NCBI RefSeq assembly: GCF_034932065.1
Contig: NZ_JAYGHP010000005.1
Span: 186,001 to 250,000 of the forward strand
Length of the DNA stretch: 64,000 nt
Origin: Crocosphaera sp. UHCC 0190
GTDB taxonomy: Bacteria; Cyanobacteriota; Cyanobacteriia; Cyanobacteriales; Microcystaceae
Direction: 5' to 3'
Below, one piece after another: positions 36,453-46,565 of this stretch; the first letter of the stretch is position 1, and every line of letters begins with the position of its first letter. The position numbers and the translations under genes were made by a program. Under the pieces are notes generated by a model. That model saw only the letters and a list, made by a program, of their open reading frames with translations. It was not told the origin of the DNA and did no database searches.

Positions 36453-39230
36453 ATGGCCGCTACGAATCAAAATGCTGAAAACGCCCGATTAAAAGCAAGT
36501 GCAGAAGGTGTATCCTGGAAAAAATGGGGCCCTTATTTAAGTGAAAGACAATGGGGGACGGTGCGAGAAGATTATAGTGATGATGGCAATGCGTGGGATT
36601 ATTTTTCTCACGATCAAGCGCGATCACGGGCCTATCGTTGGGGAGAAGATGGACTAGGAGGTATTAGTGACGATCATCAAATTCTGTGTTTTGCCTTAGC
36701 CTTATGGAATGGCAATGATCAGATTCTGAAAGAACGGTTATTTGGGTTAACAAATAGTGAAGGAAATCATGGGGAAGATGTCAAAGAATATTACTTTTAT
36801 CTCGATAGTACCCCGACTCATTCTTACATGAAGTATCTCTACAAATATCCTCAAGCAGAGTATCCTTATGAAGATTTAGTCAAAACTAATCAACAAAGGA
36901 GTCGGGATGAATTAGAGTATGAATTGCTTGATACAGGCATTTTTGATGATGACCGTTATTTTGATGTTTTTGTGGAATATGCAAAAGCAGATACTGAAGA
37001 TATTTTAATTAAAATTAGTGTGGCTAATCGGGGGCCAGAAACAGCAAACATTGATGTATTGCCTACTTTGTGGTTTCGTAATACTTGGTCTTGGGCCGAT
37101 GGAGGAGTAAAACCCATTATTCAAAAAGTGGGAAACAGTGCGATCCATGCTCATCATACCGATCCATTGTTCCAAGAACTTCTAACAGACTATTATCTTT
37201 ATTGTGACCGAACCGTTCCCCTATTATTCACCGAGAACGAAACCAATAATGCCCGTCTGTTTGGTGCGCCTAATCCTAGTTACTACGTGAAAGATGGTAT
37301 CAACAACTATGTCGTTAATGGACAACGAGACGGGGTAAATCCCAGTCAAACAGGGACTAAATGCTCTCCCCATTATCACTTAACCGTAGAAGCCGGAGCA
37401 ACGGAAGTGATCTCTTTACGTCTCACGAAAACTGCCCCTAGTGAAATAGACGATCCTTTTGCCACCTTTGAAAGCACATTTGGGACCCGTTTACAAGAAG
37501 CGGATACCTTTTATGATTCAGTGATCCCTCCGTCCATCAAATCCGACAGCGATGCAGTCGCATCCCCGCAGCGAGACCGTATTAATGTGATGCGTCAGGC
37601 CTTAGGGGGGATGTTGTGGACGAAACAATATTTCTACTATGATGTCGATAAATGGCTAGAAGAACATAATATCAATCCGTTATTGGGATCAGAACAACGA
37701 AGCCAAATCCGCAACGGTGAATGGTTCCATATGTACAGCGACGACATTATTTCCATGCCCGACAAATGGGAATATCCTTGGTTTGCCGCTTGGGATCTCG
37801 CCTTTCATATGTTGCCCTTGGGCATCGTTGACTCAGACTTTGCCAAAGAACAGTTAGACTTGATGTTGCGGAACGACTATATACACCCCAATGGTCAAAT
37901 TCCCGCCTATGAGTGGAACTTTAGCGATGTTAACCCCCCCGTTCATGCCTTTGCCACCATGCAAATTTATTTAATGGACAAGGCCCGTAATGGAGGTAAA
38001 GGGGATCTGGACTTTCTCAAATATGCCTTCTCAAAATTGCTGATTAACTTTACTTGGTGGGTGAACCGCAAAGACAGCGACGGTAACAACGCCTTTGAAG
38101 GGGGCTTTTTAGGACTCGATAATATTGGGGTCTTTGATCGTAGCTCTCCCTTACCCACAGGAGGCTCTTTAGAACAGGCAGATGGAACCGCATGGATGGT
38201 CTTTTTTAGTCAACAGATGTTACGCATTGCCGTAGAACTTGCCCTCCACGATCCTCTGTATGAAGAATTTGTCAGTAAGTTCTTTGAGCATACCATGTGG
38301 ATCGCCGGGGCCATGGATCGCCGGGGAGACAATAAAGACGAAATGTGGGACGAAGAAGACGGGTTCTTCTATGATGTTTTGAAGTTGCCCGATGGAACAG
38401 CCATGCGCCTGAAAGTGCGATCGCTGGTAGGACTCTTACCTCTTGCTGCTGTGGCCATTTTTGACGCAGATGATATCGCCAAATTACCTCACTTCTACAA
38501 GCGGGCTGAAGCTTTTTGGACTCGTCATTTTGATCTGATCGAGAATATACACCTTCCCATTAAACAAGGGGCCGCCGGTCGCTATATGCTGTCAGTGTTC
38601 ACTGAGGAGAAACTGCGTAAAGTGTTGGCACGAATGCTCGATGAAAACGAGTTTTTCAGTCCCTATGGCATTCGTTCTCTTTCTCGTTATCATGAGGATC
38701 ATCCCTTTATCTTTCACCATGCAGGAGAAGAATTTCGAGTCGATTATCTACCAGGAGACTCGAATACAGGAATGTTTGGGGGTAATTCCAACTGGCGTGG
38801 CCCGGTGTGGATGCCTGTTAATATGTTATTCGTGACAGCATTACAGCGACTCTATACCTTTTATGGTGATGGCTTCAAGGTAGAATGTCCCACAGGATCA
38901 GGACAGTACATGAACTTATTGGAAGTGTCCCTGGAACTGAGTGAACGACTGACTCGCCTTTTCTTAAAGGATAGCAATGGCAACCGTCCCGTTTACGGGT
39001 CTGCGGAAAAATTCCAAAAAGACCCCCACTGGCGCGATCTAGTGCTGTTTTATGAGTATTTTCATGGAGATAATGGGGCTGGCATTGGGGCGAGTCACCA
39101 AACGGGTTGGACGGGGTGTGTGGCTTCCCTAATCCAAAGATCGGGCATTTTAACCCCTGATGTGGTGAAGGAACTCCTAGGGAGTTCGGATATTGAACTC
39201 GATGCCATTCGCAAGTTCCAAGGACAATAA
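36453..39230 (+). CDS. GH63-like (MGH1-type) glucosidase
   Basis: The ~925-residue protein begins MAATNQNAENARLKASAEGV (ATG 36453; a TTG at 36375 is possible). The first part is a beta-sandwich N-domain (WGTVREDYSDDGNAWDYFSH, DHQILCFALALWNGND). The (alpha/alpha)6 barrel follows (FAAWDLAFHMLPLG, GDSNTGMFGGNSNWRGPVWM, SHQTGWTGCVASL). Carboxylates of the barrel (for example in PAYEWNFSDVNPP and the EDGFFYDVL segment) are likely catalytic. The family cleaves alpha-glucosides or mannosylglycerate-type compounds. The neighbour is a GH13 enzyme, so both may act on a glycogen- or solute-related substrate. Confidence 0.88.
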   Translation: MAATNQNAENARLKASAEGVSWKKWGPYLSERQWGTVREDYSDDGNAWDYFSHDQARSRAYRWGEDGLGGISDDHQILCFALALWNGNDQILKERLFGLTNSEGNHGEDVKEYYFYLDSTPTHSYMKYLYKYPQAEYPYEDLVKTNQQRSRDELEYELLDTGIFDDDRYFDVFVEYAKADTEDILIKISVANRGPETANIDVLPTLWFRNTWSWADGGVKPIIQKVGNSAIHAHHTDPLFQELLTDYYLYCDRTVPLLFTENETNNARLFGAPNPSYYVKDGINNYVVNGQRDGVNPSQTGTKCSPHYHLTVEAGATEVISLRLTKTAPSEIDDPFATFESTFGTRLQEADTFYDSVIPPSIKSDSDAVASPQRDRINVMRQALGGMLWTKQYFYYDVDKWLEEHNINPLLGSEQRSQIRNGEWFHMYSDDIISMPDKWEYPWFAAWDLAFHMLPLGIVDSDFAKEQLDLMLRNDYIHPNGQIPAYEWNFSDVNPPVHAFATMQIYLMDKARNGGKGDLDFLKYAFSKLLINFTWWVNRKDSDGNNAFEGGFLGLDNIGVFDRSSPLPTGGSLEQADGTAWMVFFSQQMLRIAVELALHDPLYEEFVSKFFEHTMWIAGAMDRRGDNKDEMWDEEDGFFYDVLKLPDGTAMRLKVRSLVGLLPLAAVAIFDADDIAKLPHFYKRAEAFWTRHFDLIENIHLPIKQGAAGRYMLSVFTEEKLRKVLARMLDENEFFSPYGIRSLSRYHEDHPFIFHHAGEEFRVDYLPGDSNTGMFGGNSNWRGPVWMPVNMLFVTALQRLYTFYGDGFKVECPTGSGQYMNLLEVSLELSERLTRLFLKDSNGNRPVYGSAEKFQKDPHWRDLVLFYEYFHGDNGAGIGASHQTGWTGCVASLIQRSGILTPDVVKELLGSSDIELDAIRKFQGQ

Positions 39231-39235
39231 ACCCC

Positions 39236-39262
39236 TAGGGGTCAACGGCCGTTGACCCCTAC
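39236..39262. repeat. Palindromic repeat between the glucosidase and the GH13 gene
   Basis: A perfect copy with half-site TAGGGGTCAACGG and its complement. It lies six bases after the glucosidase stop and 18 before the next start, inside what looks like an operon. Confidence 0.85.
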
Positions 39263-39279
39263 AGCAAAAATAAACAATC

Positions 39280-40740
39280 ATGCCTAATAATCTTCATCCT
39301 TCTCTCTATCAGATCAATACTCGTGTCTGGCTAAATCAACTCTCTCGTCAACTCGGCCGTCAAGCTACCTTAGATGACATCCCAGATAGAGAACTCGATC
39401 GCCTCGCTAATTTAGGGTTTGATTGGGTTTATTTTCTCAGTATCTGGCAAACAGGAGAAATGGCCCGTCAAGTCTCTCGCACTAACCCCCAATGGTTGGC
39501 TGAATATCAAGAACTTTTACCCGACTTACACGAAGATGATATCTGTGGGTCAGGGTTTGCCATTACAGGTTATACCTTAAATGCCAATTTGGGGGAACCG
39601 GAGTCATTAATTCGTCTGGGCGATCGCCTACATCAACGGGGCCTCAAGTTGATGTTAGATTTTGTTCCTAACCATACAGCCCCCGATCATGATTGGGTTC
39701 ACACTTTTCCTGATTATTATATTCCTGGTGACGAAACCTTACTCAATGAACAACCCCAAAATTATATTAAGATAGACTCTCCCCAAGGGTCGAGAATTTT
39801 TGCTTATGGTCGTGATCCCTATTTTGATGGTTGGCCAGACACCCTACAACTTAATTATGGCAATTCAGACCTGCAAACTGCCCTGATCAATGAATTATTA
39901 ACCATTGGTCAATGGTGTGATGGGTTACGCTGTGACATGGCCATGTTAATGTTACCCGAAATTTTTGAGCGGACTTGGGGTATTGCCACCGAACCCTTTT
40001 GGCCCAAAGCGATCCCCCAGGTACGGCAACAAAATCCTGATTTTATCTTCATGGCCGAGGTTTACTGGGATCTAGAATGGACATTGCAGCAACAAGGCTT
40101 TGATTATACCTACGATAAACGATTGTATGATCACCTGAGAGATCAGTCTCCTCGTCCCGTTCGAGAACATTTTTGGGCCGATCTTGATTATCAGAGTAAA
40201 TCCGCCCGTTTTTTGGAAAATCATGATGAACCTAGGGCCGCAGGAACCTTTGATCCGGCTGTTCATCAAGCGGCGGCAGTTTTAACCCATTTTTGTCCAG
40301 GGTTGCGTTTTTTCCACCAGGGACAGTTAGAGGGATGGACTCAGAAAATATCGGTTCACCTGGGACGAGGACCCCAACAACCCAATCATCACGACTTACA
40401 AGGGTTTTACCGCCAACTTCTCGAAGGGTTGCGTTTAAATGCGGTTCGGGAGGGAAAATGGCAATTATTGCAATGTCAACCGGCCTGGGAAGATAATTGG
40501 ACTTGGGATTGTTTTATTGCCTATGGTTGGCAAGAAAATCAGGGCGAACGAGTGATTATTGTGGTCAATTATGCCGCAAATCAAAGTCAATGTTCTCTAG
40601 GCCTTCCTTGGTCAGATTTAGCGGGCCAAAGGGTACAATTTCAGGACATGATGAGTCCTACTTGTTACGAAGTTGATAGGGATAATTTACTTTATCTGGA
40701 TTTTTCTCCCTGGCAATATCAGGTACTGAAATTGGTTTAA
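39280..40740 (+). CDS. GH13 family alpha-amylase-type glycosidase
   Basis: The 486-residue protein has the (beta/alpha)8 barrel of GH13 with DFVPNHTAPDHDW (region I), the nucleophile Asp219 in DGLRCDMAM, acid/base Glu260 in FMAEVYWDLEW and Asp316 in LENHDEP. The start MPNNLHPSLYQINTRVWLNQ is typical of the short cyanobacterial amylase-like group. The C-terminal beta domain begins near residue 400. It acts on alpha-glucans or short malto-oligosaccharides and probably works with the preceding gene. Confidence 0.92.
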   Translation: MPNNLHPSLYQINTRVWLNQLSRQLGRQATLDDIPDRELDRLANLGFDWVYFLSIWQTGEMARQVSRTNPQWLAEYQELLPDLHEDDICGSGFAITGYTLNANLGEPESLIRLGDRLHQRGLKLMLDFVPNHTAPDHDWVHTFPDYYIPGDETLLNEQPQNYIKIDSPQGSRIFAYGRDPYFDGWPDTLQLNYGNSDLQTALINELLTIGQWCDGLRCDMAMLMLPEIFERTWGIATEPFWPKAIPQVRQQNPDFIFMAEVYWDLEWTLQQQGFDYTYDKRLYDHLRDQSPRPVREHFWADLDYQSKSARFLENHDEPRAAGTFDPAVHQAAAVLTHFCPGLRFFHQGQLEGWTQKISVHLGRGPQQPNHHDLQGFYRQLLEGLRLNAVREGKWQLLQCQPAWEDNWTWDCFIAYGWQENQGERVIIVVNYAANQSQCSLGLPWSDLAGQRVQFQDMMSPTCYEVDRDNLLYLDFSPWQYQVLKLV

Positions 40741-40754
40741 CAAATAATGGTAAT

Positions 40755-40783
40755 GGGGTAATGATCAGAGAATAAATTACCCC
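40755..40783 (+). terminator. Weak hairpin after the GH13 gene
   Basis: GGGGTAAT pairs with ATTACCCC around a 13-nt loop, followed by AAAATTT. No good T-tract is present, so termination is uncertain. Confidence 0.4.
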
Positions 40784-40890
40784 AAAATTTAGATAAGTGA
40801 AAATGGAACAATAATCTTGATTTATCCTAAAATAGAAATCATAATCTCTAGGATAAAATAATCCTGTGTCAATTTCTATAATTATTATCA

Positions 40891-42081
40891 ATGCTTTCTC
40901 AAATAAAAGACCTAGCAGAAAACCTTTTTCCTAGACTGATAGAAATTCGCCGTCATCTTCACGCCCACCCCGAATTAAGTGGCCAAGAATACCAGACAGC
41001 GGCCTATGTCGCGGGGGTACTTTCTTCTTGTGGTATCCATGTTCAAGAAGCAGTAGGCAAGACGGGGGTTGTCGGGAATTTAGGAGGAAATGGCACAACA
41101 ACAGACATTTTAGCCATTCGCACCGATATGGACGCTTTACCCATTGAGGAACACACAAAACTCGAATTCGCTTCCCGTAAACCTGGTGTAATGCACGCCT
41201 GTGGCCACGATGTCCACACAACAGTTGGCTTAGGAACGGCCATGATTTTATCTCAATTGCGGGAACATTTGCCAGGGAACATTCGCTTTATCTTTCAACC
41301 CGCCGAAGAAATTGCTCAGGGCGCAAGCTGGATGGTGCAAGACGGGGTGATGCGGGATGTTAAGGGCATTTTGGGTCTTCATGTCTTTCCGTCCCTTCCT
41401 GCGCGTTCTGTGGGCATTCGCTACGGGGCCTTAACGGCCGCTGCTGATGATATTGAAATCTTTATTCAAGGAGAGTCTGGCCACGGGGCCCGTCCCCATG
41501 AGGCGATCGATGCCATTTGGATCGCCTCTCAAGTTATTACGACTCTACAACAAGCCATTAGTCGCACTCAAAACCCCTTACGTCCCTTGGTGTTAAGCAT
41601 TGGACAAATTAACGGTGGCCGGGCCCCCAATGTGATCGCTGATCAGGTGAGAATGGCCGGAACTGTGCGATCGCTGCATCCTGATACCCATGCTAACTTA
41701 CCACAGTGGATCGAGGGAATTATTTCTAATGTTTGTAATACTTATAATGCTAAGTATGAAATGAATTATCGTCGGGGTGTTCCTTCGGTTCAAAATGATC
41801 TTCATTTAACTCAAATTTTGGAAAGTGCAAGTCGGGAAGCTTGGGGAAATGATAATGTTGAAATTCTGCCTGAACCCTCTTTAGGGGCTGAGGATTTTGC
41901 TTTATATTTACAACAAGCCCCAGGTAGTATGTTCCGTTTAGGAGTCGGTTCTCCTAACAAGTTAAATCATCCTTTGCATCATCCTTTATTTGAAGTTGAT
42001 GAATCTGCTATCCTGACAGGAGTGGTGACGTTAGCCTATAGTGCTTATAAGTATTGGCAAAAGGAGAGTAGCTTTTGTTAG
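40891..42081 (+). CDS. M20 family metal-dependent amidohydrolase
   Basis: The 396-residue protein has the M20D signature: the start EIRRHLHAHPELSGQEYQTA, then IRTDMDALPIEE, the zinc ligands in MHACGHDVHTTVG and FQPAEEIAQGASWM, and the dimerisation domain with GESGHGARPHEAID. These enzymes cleave amide bonds of N-acyl amino acids (hippurate or indoleacetyl amino acids). The true substrate is not seen. It is a single gene in a plus-strand run after GH13. Confidence 0.92.
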   Translation: MLSQIKDLAENLFPRLIEIRRHLHAHPELSGQEYQTAAYVAGVLSSCGIHVQEAVGKTGVVGNLGGNGTTTDILAIRTDMDALPIEEHTKLEFASRKPGVMHACGHDVHTTVGLGTAMILSQLREHLPGNIRFIFQPAEEIAQGASWMVQDGVMRDVKGILGLHVFPSLPARSVGIRYGALTAAADDIEIFIQGESGHGARPHEAIDAIWIASQVITTLQQAISRTQNPLRPLVLSIGQINGGRAPNVIADQVRMAGTVRSLHPDTHANLPQWIEGIISNVCNTYNAKYEMNYRRGVPSVQNDLHLTQILESASREAWGNDNVEILPEPSLGAEDFALYLQQAPGSMFRLGVGSPNKLNHPLHHPLFEVDESAILTGVVTLAYSAYKYWQKESSFC

Positions 42082-42096
42082 ATAGATTAATCAAAC

Positions 42097-42222
42097 TCAA
42101 CAGGCTATAAGTCTGATACTAATAATTTCCCCATCCACCAGTTCTAGACGATAATTAGGATAGGTTGACTACATCTCTTGTAAATCTTGTGTCGTGAGAG
42201 GTAAAATAAAACAGTATTTCAT
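42097..42222 (-). pseudogene. Uma2-type endonuclease, N-terminal remnant
   Basis: The minus-strand frame reads MKYCFILPLTTQDLQEM, then a stop TAG, then STYPNYRLELVDGEIISIR and soon another stop. The pattern PLTTQDLQ...YRLELVDGEII is the Uma2 (DUF820) start, a family abundant in cyanobacteria. The internal stop and the early end show decay. Confidence 0.6.
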
Positions 42223-42292
42223 GATCTAGATGGCGGAAACACTTTAGTTTTTTCCGTCACTGTTTATTCAGCAACGCCGATTTAAAAACCTA

Positions 42293-43345
42293 ATGGAACA
42301 CCTTAAAACTCCTAAAATTTCAATAGTCTTACCGAGTCTGAACAATAGACAATACCTGGAAGAAAGACTTCAGACAATACTTAACCAAACTTTTACTGAC
42401 TGGGAATTAGTCATTATTGATAACTATTCAGATGATGGTGCTTGGCAATTGATCGAAGAATTTGCCCAAAAAGATTCTCGTTTGAAGATTTCTCAAGCTC
42501 CGAGAGAAGGAATATATGTAAACTGGAATAATTGTATTCGTTTAGCTCGTGGGGAGTATATTTACATTGCTACTAATGATGATACAATGAAGCCCGATTG
42601 TTTGGAAAAAATGATAGGAGGGTTAGAGAAATATCCCGAATGTGATATCTGTCATGTAAAGTGTGAAATAATTGATACTAAGGGGAAAACATTAAAAGGA
42701 TATTGGGAGAGATTAGCATCCTCACAGTTTTACGGTGACTTAATAAATAAAAGTCATATTCGTTTCGCTCCTTATGATGGGATTCTTTACTGCGCTCTTG
42801 GTACAGTTTATTTTGGTCCATTACAGTTATTAATTCGCCGTTCGGTGTTCGATAAAGTAGGATTATTTCGTTCAGATTGGGGACCAGAAGGAGATTTTGA
42901 ATGGGGAATGCGGGCTGCTTTAGTCTGTAATACTTTGCACATTCCAGAGACTCTAGTAGCATGGCGTATTCATTCCCAACAATCAACTAATATTGAAGCA
43001 CATAAAACTTCAGATCAGAAAGTTCGATTTATAGAAATGGTGCAAGCAGCTTTACCGATTCTTAAGAAATATAATCCTGAATTTTACCAACGATTGCGTC
43101 TAGAAAAACTTCTCTTTATTTATAAAAGACAGCAATTAAGAGCAGGGATTAAAGAAACCAATAAATTTCATGACAAGGTTATATATGTTTGGAATTTATT
43201 TCAGATTAGTCCGACATTTTTAGTAGAGTTTCTATACCGTAGAACTTTGTTCCCCAGAAATCAAAGTGATGACTTTACTTATATTCGACAAGAATTAAAA
43301 AGATTAGGTTTAGAACCAGATATTTCTCTATGCTGCGATGCCTAG
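42293..43345 (+). CDS. Family 2 glycosyltransferase
   Basis: The 350-residue protein has a GT-A fold start SIVLPSLNNRQYLEERLQTI, with the nucleotide-sugar region VIIDNYSDDG and the DXD-like motif in ATNDDTMKPDCLE. The segment RSDWGPEGDFEWGMRAALVC holds the acceptor ED-like site. It is likely a cell-envelope or exopolysaccharide enzyme. A second GT2 gene follows within 50 bp, so both are probably one unit. Confidence 0.88.
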   Translation: MEHLKTPKISIVLPSLNNRQYLEERLQTILNQTFTDWELVIIDNYSDDGAWQLIEEFAQKDSRLKISQAPREGIYVNWNNCIRLARGEYIYIATNDDTMKPDCLEKMIGGLEKYPECDICHVKCEIIDTKGKTLKGYWERLASSQFYGDLINKSHIRFAPYDGILYCALGTVYFGPLQLLIRRSVFDKVGLFRSDWGPEGDFEWGMRAALVCNTLHIPETLVAWRIHSQQSTNIEAHKTSDQKVRFIEMVQAALPILKKYNPEFYQRLRLEKLLFIYKRQQLRAGIKETNKFHDKVIYVWNLFQISPTFLVEFLYRRTLFPRNQSDDFTYIRQELKRLGLEPDISLCCDA

Positions 43346-43395
43346 AATGTTCAATCGGAGCAATATTTCTGATCAGTATTTGTATTTATATAATC

Positions 43396-44148
43396 ATGAC
43401 AAAAATTTCAGTTATTATTCCAACATATAATTCTCAAGAAACCATTGCCACTTCTCTTGAATCAATAATTAATCAAGACTATAGGGACTATGAAATTTGC
43501 ATTGTTGATGGAAGTTCCAATGATAATACAATTAACATCATTCGGGAATATTGTAGGCGTTTTGAATTTATAAAATTCCTTACGGAAAAAGATGATGGTC
43601 CTTATGATGCGATGAATAAAGGTATAGATATGTCTAGTGGAGAATGGCTACTCTTTTTAGGAAGTAATGATCTAATTTATGAGAATAATACCTTCCAAAA
43701 GATTTTTACAGGCTCTATTCCAGAGGAAATTGGTTTGTTGTATGGCAATGTTATAATCTTAGATGATATTATTGGTTTAGGTAAAGCTGGTCAAATTTAT
43801 GACGGTGAATTTAATCTAGAAAAATTGTTACGAAGAAACATTTGCCATCAGTCTATTTTTTACAGGCGTTCTCTTTTTAAAAGATTGGGAAAGTATAACC
43901 TCAAATATCCAGTTTGTTCTGACTGGGAAATGAATATGAGATTTTTTTCCAGTACAAAAGTTTACTATTTAGATTTAACTATTGCTGGTTTCAGTGGTGG
44001 CGGTTTGAGTTCTAGAAAAGAGATCAAAGATCCCATACACGATGAATTATCGTTATTGAAAAGAAAATACTTTATGAACTACCTGGTTTATCGCAAAATT
44101 AATCGTATATTTAATCGTTTATTTTGGTTCCGTCGCCAAAACGGGTGA
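43396..44148 (+). CDS. Family 2 glycosyltransferase
   Basis: I use the ATG at 43396 (MTKISVIIPTYNSQETIATS), where the GT2 fold starts; the frame is open from 43330 and overlaps the upstream gene. It has EICIVDGSSNDNTI, DGPYDAMNKGIDMSSGEWLLFLGSND and the acceptor region CHQSIFYRRSLFKRLG. This type is similar to the WcaA/colanic or lipopolysaccharide GT2 group with EYxDGPYDA-like core. About 250 residues. It is close behind another GT2 gene. Confidence 0.85.
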   Translation: MTKISVIIPTYNSQETIATSLESIINQDYRDYEICIVDGSSNDNTINIIREYCRRFEFIKFLTEKDDGPYDAMNKGIDMSSGEWLLFLGSNDLIYENNTFQKIFTGSIPEEIGLLYGNVIILDDIIGLGKAGQIYDGEFNLEKLLRRNICHQSIFYRRSLFKRLGKYNLKYPVCSDWEMNMRFFSSTKVYYLDLTIAGFSGGGLSSRKEIKDPIHDELSLLKRKYFMNYLVYRKINRIFNRLFWFRRQNG

Positions 44149-44200
44149 ACCTAGAATGCAAAAGGGTATTAAAACGTTACTAGAATTCTACTCTGCAACT

Positions 44201-45595
44201 ATGACTGATCTTGCTAACTATAAGAACATCCTCACTGATTTAATTACCAAAAACCGTGATCGCGTGGATTATTTAGCCATTCGTCTCGAAACCTCCCAAG
44301 GCACCAGCATCATGTTACGGGGAGACAAAATAGATACCCTCAGCGAAGGCATTTCTACAGGAGGACAAGTCAGAGCCTGTTATAAAGGAGGGTGGGGGTT
44401 TGCCACCTTTAACCAATTATCTACCTTACCTCAACGCATAGAAGAAGCGATCGCCGCAGCAAGAATGGTAGGAGATGAGGAAACTATACTCGCACCTATT
44501 GACCCCATTCAAGCAACCTGTCAGTTACCCTTCACAGGACGAGATCCCCGTCAGGTTCCCTTATCAGAAAAAAAGGCACTGTGTGACCACTATAACGACA
44601 TTTTACGCCGTCTTAGCGACCAAATTACCACCACTACCGTCCGTTATGGAGACAGTACCCAAAACATTATTTTAGCCACATCAGAAGGCACGTTAATTGA
44701 GCAATCATGGGCCGATCTCGAAATGCGTTTTTCGGCCACTGCGAGAAATGGGGATAAGGTGCAAACAGGAAGGGAAACCACCGGATCACGGCGCGGTTAT
44801 GAAGATTTAATGAGATTGGATGAACAGGTACAAGGGGCCGGTAAACGGGCCGTCAATGCTCTAATTTTGCCCCCCGTCAAAGGCGATCGCTACACAGTGG
44901 TGATCGACCCCGTTTTAACAGGTTTGTTCGTTCATGAGGCATTTGGCCACCTCTCCGAAGCGGATATGTTATACGAAAATCCCGATCTTTTGGAAGTGAT
45001 GAGTCTGGGCCGAACGTTCGGCCCAGAAAGTTTACAAATTTTTGATGGGGCAGCACCTCAAGGGCATCGCGGTAGTTATTTTTATGATGATGAAGGTGTC
45101 CCCGCAACTACCACCCAATTAATTGAAAATGGTGTCATGGTGGGGCGATTACATTCCCGTGAAACCGCAGGAAAATTAGAAGAACATCCGACCGGAAATG
45201 CTCGCTGTTTGAATTATCATTATCCTCCTTTAGTTCGGATGACTAATACTTGGATCGAGCGAGGAAATACCCCAGTTAAGGATTTATTTTTGAACATTAA
45301 AGAAGGAGTTTATGCTAAAAATTGGTTAGGAGGAATGACAAATGGAGAGATGTTTACTTTTAGTGCAGGGGAAGCTTGGATGATAAGAAATGGGCAAATT
45401 GCTGAACCCGTTAGAGATGTTACTTTGTCGGGCAATGTGTTTAAAACCTTAGCAAATATTGAGGCGATCGGCGATGATTTTTATTGGGATGAATCTGGGG
45501 GTTGTGGTAAAGGGGGACAAAGTGGTTTAGCTGTTGGTTGTGGGGGCCCAAGTTTAAGAATTAATGATGTAGTAATTGGGGGAGAAGCTGAATAA
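44201..45595 (+). CDS. tldD: TldD-type metallopeptidase
   Basis: TldD and TldE (PmbA) form a heterodimeric Zn peptidase that degrades unfolded peptides and processes some RiPPs. The protein (about 464 residues from ATG 44201; a longer frame from 44156) carries the zinc motif HEAFGH (VHEAFGHLSEADM), the N-terminal domain YLAIRLETSQGTSIMLRGD and the C-terminal GGMTNGEMFTFSAGEAWMI. No PmbA partner lies in the window. The gene follows the two glycosyltransferases by 50 bp. Confidence 0.94.
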   Translation: MTDLANYKNILTDLITKNRDRVDYLAIRLETSQGTSIMLRGDKIDTLSEGISTGGQVRACYKGGWGFATFNQLSTLPQRIEEAIAAARMVGDEETILAPIDPIQATCQLPFTGRDPRQVPLSEKKALCDHYNDILRRLSDQITTTTVRYGDSTQNIILATSEGTLIEQSWADLEMRFSATARNGDKVQTGRETTGSRRGYEDLMRLDEQVQGAGKRAVNALILPPVKGDRYTVVIDPVLTGLFVHEAFGHLSEADMLYENPDLLEVMSLGRTFGPESLQIFDGAAPQGHRGSYFYDDEGVPATTTQLIENGVMVGRLHSRETAGKLEEHPTGNARCLNYHYPPLVRMTNTWIERGNTPVKDLFLNIKEGVYAKNWLGGMTNGEMFTFSAGEAWMIRNGQIAEPVRDVTLSGNVFKTLANIEAIGDDFYWDESGGCGKGGQSGLAVGCGGPSLRINDVVIGGEAE

Positions 45596-45707
45596 ACTGT
45601 TCAGCTTTTAAGTTGATTTGACAATTGAACTAATTCTTTGAGGCCTTATACTATTATTAATGTAGGGTGGGCATTGCTCACTTTATTCTTTATTGTTTGT
45701 TCAAATC

Positions 45708-45917
45708 TCAAGACAAATGCACATTGTTTATATGTATAAGGCGCAGCATAATAACTTTATTGTCCATATAAAGCTCGTAAAGTCCACGATAATTGGATTG
45801 AAAATCTTCTAATGTTAATCCAAGTTGTTTGGCATTTTAGGGTAAATTATGTACTGAACGTTCGGTATAAAACCATCCCAATACTAAAGCGTGACAATAA
45901 GTCAAGAAGAGAGCCAT
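45708..45917 (-). pseudogene. Decayed ORF with one in-frame stop
   Basis: The minus-strand frame reads MALFLTYCHALVLGWFYTER and 6 more residues, then a TAA, and then NAKQLGLTLEDFQSNYRGLY on to a TGA at 45708. The two parts stay in frame, so one nonsense change seems to have broken a small gene. I do not recognise the family. Confidence 0.4.
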
Positions 45918-46026
45918 AATGAAAATGTAAACTGAAGCAAAATTACTTTTATGACAGTATGATCATCCATCTCATCAGTTGGCTTTAACCATGAAACCCA
46001 ACAATGTGAAATTAATATTTAATTAT

Positions 46027-46350
46027 ATGAGTCAGACATTTACAAAAATTCTAAAACTCGTTAAAAATCAGGAGATTAAAATATCAGCACATGGTTATGA
46101 TGAACTGGCTAATGACAATATTTTTGTCAGAGATATTATTAATAGTATAATAGAGGCTAAAATTATAGAAGACTATCCCGATTATCCTAAAGGAGCTTGT
46201 GTGTTAGTCTTACAAAAAGACGCTCAAAATCAGCCGATTCATGTTCTCTGGGGAATTCCTAAAAATGCTGAATCTCCTGCGGTTTTAATTACAGCTTATC
46301 GACCAGATCCTAACCTTTGGAAAAACAATTTTATGAGGAGAAAAAGATGA
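46027..46350 (+). CDS. DUF4258-type protein, possible toxin of a TA pair
   Basis: The ~107-residue protein has the DUF4258 pattern: [20 protein letters not shown] (AHGYDEL) and the end [11 protein letters not shown]...IHVLWGI...[12 protein letters not shown] prefer ATG 46027 over 45979. DUF4258 belongs to the RelE/BrnT-like fold group of possible RNases. The stop overlaps the next start by ATGA at 46347, so the two genes are coupled. Confidence 0.75.
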   Translation: MSQTFTKILKLVKNQEIKISAHGYDELANDNIFVRDIINSIIEAKIIEDYPDYPKGACVLVLQKDAQNQPIHVLWGIPKNAESPAVLITAYRPDPNLWKNNFMRRKR

Positions 46351-46565
46351 AAACTAAAATTCAAACTAAAATTATTCATGAAGGAGAATATATGGCAGAA
46401 ATTGAAGTAACCATGACTTACAATGATGATGAATGGTCGCCTTATTTATCTCTTGAAGATGCTGAAAAATTAGATAATGTACGTTTAGCCTTACGTCAAA
46501 ATGATCTGAAAACGGCTGCTAAACTTGCCTGTATTTATCATCTAACACCTGTTAGGGTATATTGA
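46347..46565 (+). CDS. Small partner of the DUF4258 protein, possible antitoxin
   Basis: The 72-residue protein ([20 protein letters not shown], then [20 protein letters not shown]) starts in the ATGA overlap with the upstream gene. It is acidic in the first half and lacks a visible DNA-binding motif. Its place beside DUF4258 suggests an antitoxin; that is inference. Confidence 0.65.
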   Translation: MKTKIQTKIIHEGEYMAEIEVTMTYNDDEWSPYLSLEDAEKLDNVRLALRQNDLKTAAKLACIYHLTPVRVY

